Positions 1-5,355 of a DNA stretch of 14,953 nucleotides are shown here, one piece after another. The stretch comes from Bacteroidales bacterium (GTDB lineage: Bacteria > Bacteroidota > Bacteroidia > Bacteroidales > UBA932): assembly GCA_024401915.1 (NCBI GenBank), contig JAKSKA010000013.1, forward strand, positions 1-14,953, written 5' to 3'. A program made the position numbers and the translations under genes. The first letter of the stretch is position 1, and each line of letters opens with the position of its first letter. The notes under the pieces are model-generated. The model was not told where the DNA came from, ran no database searches, and saw only the letters and a program-made list of their open reading frames with translations.

Positions 1-1832
1 ATTCCGACTTCGAATTCATCGACCTCGCGCAGCATTTCGAGGACTACAGCATCCCGATGGACGTGATGATCATCGATATGGACTGGCACAATACCTGGTC
101 CCTCCAGAAGAAGAACGCGCCCAAGGATGAATTCGGCCAGAGGATAGGATGGACGGGCTATACCTGGCGTTCCGAGCTCTTCCCCAACCCGGAGAATTTC
201 CTGGGAGACCTCCACAACAGGAATATCAAGACCTCCCTCAACCTCCATCCCGCTTCCGGGATCCAGCCCTACGAGGAGCCCTATGAGCGTTTCGTGAGCG
301 ATTATACGAAGCGCACGGACGACTATGACGGTCCCCGCGGTTTCGTCTATGACAAGCCCTATCGTTTCAAAGGCAACAGCGCAGCCTGCGGGAAGGCCGG
401 GGAAAAGGCTCCCGTTCCCTTCCGCATCGACCAGATGGAATGGGCGGATTCCTATTTCAGCACGGTCATCCGCCCGCTGGAGAAGCAGGGCATTGATTTC
501 TGGTGGCTGGACTGGCAGCAGTGGAAACTGAGCAAATACGTAAAGGACCTCAGCAACACCTTCTGGCTCAACTATACCTTCTTCAATGACCAGGCCCGCC
601 AGAGTGCGTCCCTCGGCAGCGATGCACCCAGGCCTATGATCTACCACCGCTGGGGCGGCATCGGCTCGCACCGCTATCAGGTCGGCTTCTCGGGTGACAC
701 CTATGCTACCTGGAAAGTGCTCTCCGCGCTCCCCTATTTCCCCGCGACGGCCTCCAATGTGGGTTATGGCTACTGGGGACACGACATCGGCGGCCATATG
801 CAGCCCAAGGGCGTGACCGCAACCGATCCCGAGCTCTATACGCGCTGGATACAGAGCGGCGTGTTCACCCCCATCTTCAAGACCCACAGCACCAAGGACC
901 GCACGATGGAGAAGCGTTTCTGGGTGTTCCCCGACCACTTCGACGCGATGAGGGCCGCGATACGTCTGCGTTATGACCTCACTCCCTACATCTATACTGC
1001 AGCGAGGGAGGCGTACGACAGCGGCATCTGCATCACGCGTCCTCTCTACTACGAGTATCCCGAAGAGGAGAAGGCCTATACCGAGAAGGAGGAGTTCTTC
1101 TTCGGCAGGGATATCCTTGCCACCACGGTGTGCAACCCCGTCGATGCCAATGGTCTCGCGGACCGGAGGATGTGGTTCCCCGCCGGGAACGACTGGTTCG
1201 ACGTTTCGACAGGCACTCTCCATAAGGGCGGCACGGAGGCCGTGCTCCGCTATACCATAGATGAGAATCCCTATTTCCTGCGTGCCGGTGCCATAATCCC
1301 TATGGCCGGTCCGAAGATAATGACGCTTCAGGAGCAGTCCGACGAAACACGCTGGTACGTCGCTCCGGGGCCCGGGACTTCGAGTGCCGTCCTCTATGAG
1401 GATGATGGCAATTCCCAGGCGTATTCGGGCAGCTATGCCACTACCGTTGCGAGGAAGACGACTGACGGGAGCGGCGTCCGCGTGACGGTGGAGCCGCGAA
1501 AAGGCTCGTTCAAGGGAATGCTGCCCACCCGCCGCGTGCGCATCGTGATGGAAGGTGTCACGGCTCCCGGGACGGTTCGCATCAATGGTGCGGAAGTGCC
1601 CTACAGCCGCTATGCCGAGAGGGATGCGGCCGCCGGGAAGCAGGTCTGGGGCTATGATGGCGTGAACCTGCAACTTACCGTCTATGCAGCGTCGGCGCCG
1701 GCCGGGAAGGAGCTCAAGTTCGAGTGCGACAGCAAGTTCGAGTTCGTGGACGGGCAGAAGGCTCTGCTCCACAGGATGCAGAACATCACGGCGGAGTACG
1801 AGATCAACTACGCGAAGCACAGCGCTCCGTGA
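1..1832 (+). CDS. Glycoside hydrolase family 31 alpha-glycosidase, 5' end missing
   Basis: Retaining exo-alpha-glycosidase of family GH31, probably acting on plant or host glycans in the periplasm or outside the cell. The frame is open to the left edge, so the start, any signal peptide and the N-terminal beta-sandwich lie outside the window. An ATG at 57 lies mid-barrel and is not a start. The TIM barrel runs from the edge to about nt 1000. The catalytic nucleophile is the Asp at 510-512 in FWWLDWQQW, and the acid/base is the Asp at 696-698 in SGDTYATW. YWGHDIGG (about 772-795) is a conserved GH31 substrate-site segment. A C-terminal beta domain (FLRAGAIIPM) and a DUF5110-like part (LYEDDGNSQAY) follow. 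The usual GH31 signature ends D-M-x-E after the nucleophile; here it is D-W-Q-Q, so the substrate cannot be assigned. The TGA at 1830-1832 lies inside a palindromic element that appears to have cut off the last ~38 residues. Family call firm, substrate unknown. Confidence 0.93.
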   Translation, partial: SDFEFIDLAQHFEDYSIPMDVMIIDMDWHNTWSLQKKNAPKDEFGQRIGWTGYTWRSELFPNPENFLGDLHNRNIKTSLNLHPASGIQPYEEPYERFVSDYTKRTDDYDGPRGFVYDKPYRFKGNSAACGKAGEKAPVPFRIDQMEWADSYFSTVIRPLEKQGIDFWWLDWQQWKLSKYVKDLSNTFWLNYTFFNDQARQSASLGSDAPRPMIYHRWGGIGSHRYQVGFSGDTYATWKVLSALPYFPATASNVGYGYWGHDIGGHMQPKGVTATDPELYTRWIQSGVFTPIFKTHSTKDRTMEKRFWVFPDHFDAMRAAIRLRYDLTPYIYTAAREAYDSGICITRPLYYEYPEEEKAYTEKEEFFFGRDILATTVCNPVDANGLADRRMWFPAGNDWFDVSTGTLHKGGTEAVLRYTIDENPYFLRAGAIIPMAGPKIMTLQEQSDETRWYVAPGPGTSSAVLYEDDGNSQAYSGSYATTVARKTTDGSGVRVTVEPRKGSFKGMLPTRRVRIVMEGVTAPGTVRINGAEVPYSRYAERDAAAGKQVWGYDGVNLQLTVYAASAPAGKELKFECDSKFEFVDGQKALLHRMQNITAEYEINYAKHSAP

Positions 1833-1904
1833 ACGCCGCTGCCTCCCGTATCGACGCGCTACCGGCAGCGCGGGCGCTAGCGACTCGGGAGACCGCCGGG
1901 AGCG
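1823..1904. repeat. Nested palindromic element interrupting the GH31 3' end
   Basis: Three nested inverted repeats share one centre. The outer arms are CGCTCC (1823-1828) with GGAGCG (1899-1904), the middle arms CTCCCG (1843-1848) with CGGGAG (1886-1891), and the inner arms CGCGCT (1855-1860) with AGCGCG (1867-1872) around a 6-nt loop. The element carries both in-frame stops, TGA 1830-1832 and TAG 1878-1880. It is more GC-rich than its flanks and reads as low-quality peptide in every frame. Coding-like sequence resumes in the same frame right after it. No transposase is present and no clear target duplication is visible. A small REP- or MITE-like insertion is inferred; copies elsewhere in the genome cannot be seen from here. 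Confidence 0.6.
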
Positions 1905-2018
1905 GAGAAATACCTCAAGGCTCTTGACCACAAGGCTCTGGAGAATGAGTTGAACGGTCTGGAGAAGATGCCCGCAGAGTTCAAGGCGAAACTTCTCGAG
2001 CAGGCGAAGTTGAAGTAA
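1905..2018 (+). pseudogene. Severed C-terminal tail of the GH31 gene
   Basis: This stretch continues in exactly the same frame as the GH31 gene. From GAG AAA TAC at about 1905 to the TAA at 2016-2018 it reads EKYLKALDHKALENELNG and then LEKMPAEFKAKLLEQAKLK, a plausible Lys/Glu/Leu-rich amphipathic helix. It has no start codon of its own at a sensible place, and it is followed within 10 nt by a strong terminator. It is best explained as the original C-terminus of the GH31 protein, separated by the palindromic element and its two stop codons. The alternative, a chance open stretch in the 3' UTR, is less likely given the residue composition and frame. Confidence 0.55.
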
Positions 2019-2026
2019 GTCATTAT

Positions 2027-2058
2027 AAAAAAAGAGGCTCTCACGAGTCTCTTTTTTT
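2027..2058 (+). terminator. Rho-independent terminator after the GH31 unit
   Basis: A stem of A7-GAGGCTC (2027-2040) pairs with GAGTCTC-T7 (2045-2058) across a 4-nt TCAC loop, with one G-T pair. The A tract, stem and T tract are classical. It sits 8 nt after the TAA at 2018 rather than near the TGA at 1832, which supports 2018 as the ancestral end of the gene. Confidence 0.85.
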
Positions 2059-2075
2059 GTTATGTGCGGCTGCTT

Positions 2076-2171
2076 TCTCTGAGCGTCCGGCTGCGCTGTT
2101 TGCAGGGCTTAGAAACGGCAGCAGGTTGCCTCTGGGTATCATCTGCTATCTCTGAGCGTTCGGCTGCGCTG
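2076..2171. repeat. Imperfect 23-bp direct repeat, two copies
   Basis: TCTCTGAGCGT followed by CCGGCTGCGCTG at 2076-2098 recurs at 2149-2171 with a single C to T change. The similarity extends a few bases upstream (CTGCTnTCTCT). The copies are 73 bp apart and the sequence between them is not repeated. No coding function is seen. Confidence 0.75.
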
Positions 2172-2253
2172 CTCCTGAACTGTCTCGCTTCGCTCGACCC
2201 CACCCTGACGGGTCCCCCCTCTTACGTTGCCGAGGGTGGCACGAGTTCAGGAG
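2172..2253. repeat. Long inverted repeat (82 bp)
   Basis: CTCCTGAACT (2172-2181) pairs perfectly with AGTTCAGGAG (2244-2253). Nested inside, CCACCCT (2200-2206) pairs with AGGGTGG (2233-2239). The left arm abuts the second copy of the 23-bp direct repeat (ends 2171), so both may belong to one element. There is no T tract, so it is not a simple terminator. Confidence 0.7.
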
Positions 2254-2384
2254 GAGCTATCCGACGCTTAGAGCATCTTCCGAATTTCACGACACACATT
2301 CGCGAGAGCAAGGACAGCCACGATAGCCGAAGTTTGCAGCCGGCTACGCTGCGGCCGCGCAATAATACGCAACCGGTCCTTCTA

Positions 2385-3140
2385 CTAGTAGGACTGGGCG
2401 ATGGCGATGAAGTCGTCCGCCTTGAGGGCTGCGCCGCCGATAAGGCCGCCGTCGATGTCCTTCTGGGCGAAGAGCTCCTTGGCGTTGGAGGGCTTGCAGG
2501 AGCCGCCATAGAGGATTGTGGTGTCCTCGGCAGCCTCAACGCCGAACTTGTCGGAGATGACCTTGCGGATGAAGGCGTGGATTTCCTCTGCCTGCTCGGA
2601 AGTTGCGGTCTTGCCGGTGCCGATTGCCCATACGGGCTCGTAGGCGATGACGATGTTCTTGAGCTCCTCTGCGGTGAAGTTGTAGAGGACGTTCTTGATC
2701 TGGGTCTCGCATACATCGAAATGCTTGCCTGCCTCCCTCTCATCGAGGTTCTCACCTACGCAGAGGATGACCTTGAGACCGTTTGCGAGGGCGAGCTTCG
2801 TCTTCTCAACGAGCTTCTCATCCGTCTCGCCGTAGTACTGACGGCGCTCCGAGTGACCGAGGATCGTGTACTCGCAACCAACGGAAGCGAGCATAGCGGC
2901 AGACACCTCTCCGGTGTATGCGCCCTTCTCCTTGTCGGCGCAGTTCTCGGCCGAGAGGCTGACTGCAGTGCCCTTTACGACCTCTGCGACAGGATAAAGA
3001 TGGGGGAAAGGAGTTGCGATGATGAGTTTTACTCCTGCAGGAACCTCTCCTGCCTTTGCTACAACTGCCTTTGCGAGTTCAATGCCTTCAGGAACTGTGG
3101 TGTTCATCTTCCAGTTTCCGGCAACGATTTTCTTTCTCAT
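2385..3140 (-). CDS. tpiA: Triosephosphate isomerase
   Basis: Cytosolic glycolytic enzyme interconverting dihydroxyacetone phosphate and glyceraldehyde 3-phosphate. The 251-residue length is normal for the family. It begins [13 protein letters not shown], with substrate-binding Asn9 and Lys11, has the catalytic His96 in ILGHSERR and the catalytic Glu168 in [14 protein letters not shown], which includes the flexible loop. The phosphate-binding segments [11 protein letters not shown] and GGLIGGAAL follow near the C-terminus. The start at 3140 is chosen because the family begins here; an in-frame ATG at 3230 would add 30 unrelated residues and lies close to the predicted transcription start. It has its own promoter at 3232-3239 and appears monocistronic. 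Downstream lies the repeat-rich interval, with no clear terminator. It also serves the rhamnose pathway encoded further along, since RhaD releases dihydroxyacetone phosphate. All catalytic residues are present. Confidence 0.98.
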   Translation of the reverse strand: MRKKIVAGNWKMNTTVPEGIELAKAVVAKAGEVPAGVKLIIATPFPHLYPVAEVVKGTAVSLSAENCADKEKGAYTGEVSAAMLASVGCEYTILGHSERRQYYGETDEKLVEKTKLALANGLKVILCVGENLDEREAGKHFDVCETQIKNVLYNFTAEELKNIVIAYEPVWAIGTGKTATSEQAEEIHAFIRKVISDKFGVEAAEDTTILYGGSCKPSNAKELFAQKDIDGGLIGGAALKADDFIAIAQSY

Positions 3141-3231
3141 AATGATATTGATTTTGGTTGATAACTCTGATTTTGGCTCACGTGTAAAACCTTGTGTTTC
3201 CCACGGAACGCAACGCGTCCGCAAAACCAAG

Positions 3232-3239
3232 CAAAATTA
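3232..3239 (-). promoter_or_regulatory. Bacteroidota -7 box for tpiA
   Basis: On the minus strand this reads TAATTTTG, an exact TAnnTTTG box. Transcription would start near 3225, giving a leader of about 85 nt to the ATG at 3140. No clear -33 TTTG is seen at the usual spacing. Confidence 0.6.
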
Positions 3240-3250
3240 CTCAATTTTTT

Positions 3251-3298
3251 CCAAAAAGAAAAAGGAACAGGCGTGCCGTCGCGGCAGACCTGTTCCTT
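3251..3298 (-). terminator. Orphan minus-strand terminator-like hairpin
   Basis: AAGGAACAGG (3262-3271) pairs perfectly with CCTGTTCCTT (3289-3298). Inside, TGCCG (3274-3278) pairs with CGGCA (3282-3286). Read on the minus strand the stem is followed by TTTTTCTTTTT (through 3251), as in an intrinsic terminator. It lies just upstream of the tpiA promoter, and no minus-strand gene is visible before it. It may insulate tpiA or end a small RNA. Confidence 0.65.
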
Positions 3299-3375
3299 AT
3301 AAACGTGTACTAAAACCTAAACCTATGACATAGATGCAGCTATTGTTGGAAACGTTGCATTTTCCCTTCAAAATT

Positions 3376-3404
3376 TTTGGTTTTAAAAAAAATTACTACT
3401 TTTG
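3376..3404 (+). promoter_or_regulatory. Promoter of tRNA-Ala
   Basis: An exact TAnnTTTG -7 box, TACTTTTG, lies at 3397-3404. A TTTG at 3376-3379 is a possible -33 element with a 17-nt spacer, slightly short. The box ends 11 nt before the tRNA, leaving room for only a very short 5' leader. Confidence 0.65.
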
Positions 3405-3415
3405 CAGAACTATTC

Positions 3416-3488
3416 GGGGTATTAGCTCAGTTGGTAGAGCGTTTGAATGGCATTCAAAAGGTCAGGAGTTCGATTCTCCTATGCTCCA
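3416..3488 (+). tRNA. tRNA-Ala (anticodon GGC)
   Basis: A full cloverleaf of 73 nt can be drawn. The acceptor stem GGGGTAT pairs with ATGCTCC (3481-3487) with two G-T wobbles, and the discriminator is A3488. The D arm is GCTC..GAGC with AGTTGGTA, and the T arm is AGGAG-TTCGATT-CTCCT. The anticodon arm TTTGA-ATGGCAT-TCAAA places GGC at the anticodon, reading Ala codon GCC (and GCU by wobble). The 3' CCA is not encoded (ACGA follows), so it must be added by CCA nucleotidyltransferase. It is transcribed alone, between its own promoter and terminator. Confidence 0.96.
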
Positions 3489-3490
3489 CG

Positions 3491-3519
3491 AAAAGCTCGG
3501 CAGTTGCCGGGCTTTTTTT
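3491..3519 (+). terminator. Rho-independent terminator after tRNA-Ala
   Basis: AAAGCTCGGCA (3492-3502) pairs with TGCCGGGCTTT (3505-3515) with one T-G pair and a GT loop, followed by a T run to 3519. It starts 3 nt after the tRNA. Confidence 0.88.
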
Positions 3520-3549
3520 GTGGAGTACGGCGTATTATGCCGATACGCG

Positions 3550-3581
3550 TTTGGAGCGGAGGTAAAAAACAATTACCTTAG
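3550..3581 (+). promoter_or_regulatory. Promoter of the acyltransferase gene
   Basis: TTTG at 3550-3553 and TACCTTAG at 3574-3581 (one mismatch to TAnnTTTG) are separated by 20 nt, a good Bacteroidota spacing. The -7 box ends only 11 nt before the ATG at 3593, so the mRNA would have a leader of about 5 nt. Confidence 0.5.
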
Positions 3582-3592
3582 CACGCTGAAAA

Positions 3593-4714
3593 ATGAAAAT
3601 CACAGATAGACAATCTCAAGTCATCGATTACCTGAAAGGCATATTGCCGATAGTGGTCATCGTCCTTCACACTTCCTACGCCCTAGATCTTGTAGCGGAC
3701 GGTGGCGCGGAATCATTTGTCCGCCTTGCGATAATGCGCTTCGGCGCAATGGCTGTCCCGACTTTCTTCTTCATTTCCGGGTTCCTGTTCTTCGGCAAGC
3801 TTGAGGAGAATTGGGATTGGAAAATATACCTGGACAAATGCAGGAAGAGGATAAAGAGTCTGCTCGTCCCATTTATTCTGTGGATTGTCATATATTTGAT
3901 ATTGAAATTCCTATTCCTCTCGCTCAAATCAGGATTCCGGGACGGGGTACTGGCTTCTTTCCTGTCATATTTCCGTAACAACGGCGGATGGCGCATATTC
4001 TGGGACTGCAAGCAGGATGTAGTGAGCACCAACATCTTCGGCTACGGTGTCCCTAACCGGAAGCCCTTTCTGGCACCGATGTGGTATATCCGGGACCTGA
4101 TGGTATGCGTCCTCGCAGCACCATTGATCCGCTGTTTCCTGAAATATTGCAGCGCAGCAGGGCTCTTTGTGTTGATGCTGCTGTACCTGCTCAATATCGG
4201 GCTGCCGTTTTCAGGCTTTTCCCTTGCCGCGTTTTTCTTCTTCTCCGCCGGCGGCTGGTTCAGAATCCGTCAGAAGGACTTCATCGGAACATTTTCCAAG
4301 GTCGGATGGCCTGCGTTCATCGTTTCGGTCATCGCCCTGGCCACGAGCATTTTCTTGGATACTTCCTCCTTATTCTTCCTGCCGGTTCAGCACACATTCG
4401 TCATTTCAACGGTCATATACATTTTCCCGTTTGCTGACAAATTGCTGCAAAAGGGTAAAATCAGAGTCAACCGCACATTGTCGGAGGCCTCATTCTTCGT
4501 CTATACGGTCCATTCGGTGCTGATACTGGATTTCTCCAACTTCATATTATGGAGATTATTGCCGTTCACAAATGCGCCCGTCTGTTTCATCAAGGTGTTC
4601 CTCAGGCCTGCGTTGGCCACCCTTATCTGCCTGTCCGTATTCTTGATAATGCGTAAGTTCACCCCCCGGACCCTGTCACTTCTGACCGGCAGCCGTTGCG
4701 GAAGCACCCGCTGA
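3593..4714 (+). CDS. Membrane acyltransferase, family 3 (OatA/NodX type)
   Basis: A 373-residue integral membrane protein of the acyltransferase-3 superfamily, whose members move acetyl, succinyl or other acyl groups onto cell-surface glycans, peptidoglycan or lipids. The N-terminal pattern IDYLKGILPIVVIVLHTSYA carries the conserved His26 in the first membrane helix. GAMAVPTFFFISGFLFF is the second helix with the family's F-[FI]-SG motif. An Arg/Lys-rich loop (CRKRIKSLLVPF), MWYIRDL (163-169) and SFFVYTVH (300-307) are further family landmarks. About ten hydrophobic segments are visible. By eye it is more AT-rich than the flanking genes and it stands alone between a tRNA gene and a long palindrome, so it may have been acquired horizontally; this is an inference. 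The start at 3593 fits the family N-terminus and the promoter just upstream. Substrate unknown. Confidence 0.88.
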   Translation: MKITDRQSQVIDYLKGILPIVVIVLHTSYALDLVADGGAESFVRLAIMRFGAMAVPTFFFISGFLFFGKLEENWDWKIYLDKCRKRIKSLLVPFILWIVIYLILKFLFLSLKSGFRDGVLASFLSYFRNNGGWRIFWDCKQDVVSTNIFGYGVPNRKPFLAPMWYIRDLMVCVLAAPLIRCFLKYCSAAGLFVLMLLYLLNIGLPFSGFSLAAFFFFSAGGWFRIRQKDFIGTFSKVGWPAFIVSVIALATSIFLDTSSLFFLPVQHTFVISTVIYIFPFADKLLQKGKIRVNRTLSEASFFVYTVHSVLILDFSNFILWRLLPFTNAPVCFIKVFLRPALATLICLSVFLIMRKFTPRTLSLLTGSRCGSTR

Positions 4715-4761
4715 GCAAATGTTGTACAGACGCGAGTGACTCGCGTCTGTACAACATTTGC
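4715..4761. repeat. Perfect 47-nt palindrome, probable repeat and terminator
   Basis: A 23-nt arm beginning GCAAATGTTGTACAGACG (from 4715) is followed by a single central G (4738) and its exact reverse complement, ending at 4761. The first base follows the acyltransferase stop codon directly. GATTTTTCTTT comes next, so a plus-strand transcript would form a very stable hairpin with a T tract. The core GTACAGACGCGA...TCGCGTCTGTAC resembles GACGCGA-type palindromic repeats that I recall being dispersed in several bacterial genomes; that resemblance is from memory. Perfect pairing over the full length is more than termination requires. Confidence 0.85.
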
Positions 4762-4769
4762 GATTTTTC

Positions 4770-4801
4770 TTTGCTGATACACAAAATATTCAGTAAACTT
4801 G
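4770..4801 (+). promoter_or_regulatory. Promoter of the DUF4870-like/uup unit
   Basis: TTTG (4770-4773), a 20-nt spacer and TAAACTTG (4794-4801, one mismatch to TAnnTTTG). The predicted transcription start is about 4808, leaving roughly 25 nt before the ATG at 4833. The TTTG falls within the tail of the preceding terminator hairpin region. Confidence 0.55.
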
Positions 4802-4832
4802 CAGAAGAATAACCATCAAAAACCTCAAGACA

Positions 4833-5351
4833 ATGGCTGAAAACGAAAAGATCAACGAAATCGTTGACGAAATCAAGGACAAAACCGAAGACATCAAGGA
4901 AAAGGCCCAGGAGAAACTCGAGGACCTGAAGGAAAAGACCGGCGACCTCAAGGACAAAGCGCAGGAAAAAGCCGAGGACCTCAAGGCGAAGGCTCAGGTG
5001 AAGATTGACGAAATCAAGGCCGAGATTGACGATTACACCGCCGAGATCGATCCCGAGGACGTGAAGAAGAACAAGTTTATGGCCGTTCTCGCATATATCG
5101 GCATCCTCGTCATCATCCCCATCATCTGCGCAAAGGACTCCAAGTTCGCAAGGTTCCACGCAAACCAGGGTCTGGTGCTCTGCATCATCGGCATCGTTGC
5201 AGGAATACTCAGCAGAATAAAATTGATAGGCTGGATCTTCAAGGCGCTCGGCCTCGTGGTCATCGTCCTTGCAATCGTCGGAATAGTCTATGCTATCCAG
5301 GGCAAGGCCAAGGAACTCCCCGTTATCGGAAACTGCAAAATCCTGAAGTAG
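4833..5351 (+). CDS. Lys/Glu-rich helical protein with Tic20/DUF4870-like membrane domain
   Basis: A 172-residue protein in two parts. Residues 1-77 are a highly charged, probably continuous amphipathic helix containing an 18-residue tandem repeat (22-39 and 40-57, consensus K-x-K-A-Q-E-K-x-E-D-L-K), like LEA, apolipoprotein or YtxH-type repeats. Residues 82-99, about 111-127 and 131-155 are three hydrophobic segments. KFARFHANQGLVL between the first two matches the conserved loop of small Tic20/DUF4870 membrane proteins. There is no signal peptide, so the charged helix should lie on the cytoplasmic face. Function is unknown: DUF4870 proteins have no established activity. The gene ends 4 nt before the GTG of uup, so the two are surely co-transcribed. 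The start follows from the ATG and the promoter about 30 nt upstream. Confidence 0.85.
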   Translation: MAENEKINEIVDEIKDKTEDIKEKAQEKLEDLKEKTGDLKDKAQEKAEDLKAKAQVKIDEIKAEIDDYTAEIDPEDVKKNKFMAVLAYIGILVIIPIICAKDSKFARFHANQGLVLCIIGIVAGILSRIKLIGWIFKALGLVVIVLAIVGIVYAIQGKAKELPVIGNCKILK

Positions 5352-5355
5352 TTCC

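Larger units (their letters stand above)
2059..2384. other. Gene-free, repeat-bearing interval between GH31 and tpiA
   Basis: These 326 bp hold no convincing gene. Plus-strand frames through here are open by chance and continue antisense to tpiA. The interval holds a 23-bp direct repeat and a long inverted repeat (separate entries), plus short GC-rich dyads near 2336-2355. No T-tailed terminator for tpiA is obvious. The texture suggests decayed repeat or mobile-element debris. Confidence 0.6.

Noticed and set aside
2064..3161. Long plus-strand open frame (365 codons) opposite tpiA
   Set aside because: It is antisense to a complete tpiA, rich in Leu, Val and Cys, matches no family, and starts within repeat sequence. 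It is a shadow of GC-rich codons.
3141..3230. Thirty-residue N-terminal extension of TpiA from an upstream ATG
   Set aside because: The family starts at [13 protein letters not shown], the extension has no homology-like features, and the -7 box at 3232-3239 would start transcription inside it.
3340..3360. Six-codon minus-strand frame that could be a leader peptide before the orphan hairpin
   Set aside because: It is too short to support, lacks runs of a regulatory amino acid, and the hairpin is followed by the tpiA promoter, so attenuation of tpiA is not needed to explain it.
3416..3560. Integrative element inserted at the tRNA-Ala gene
   Set aside because: No integrase gene and no duplicate of the tRNA 3' end were seen downstream. 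The adjacent acyltransferase may be acquired, but no element boundaries are visible.
4715..4761. CRISPR repeat or attachment site
   Set aside because: The palindrome occurs once with no spaced copies, and no integrase or cas gene is present. A repeat/terminator reading fits better.
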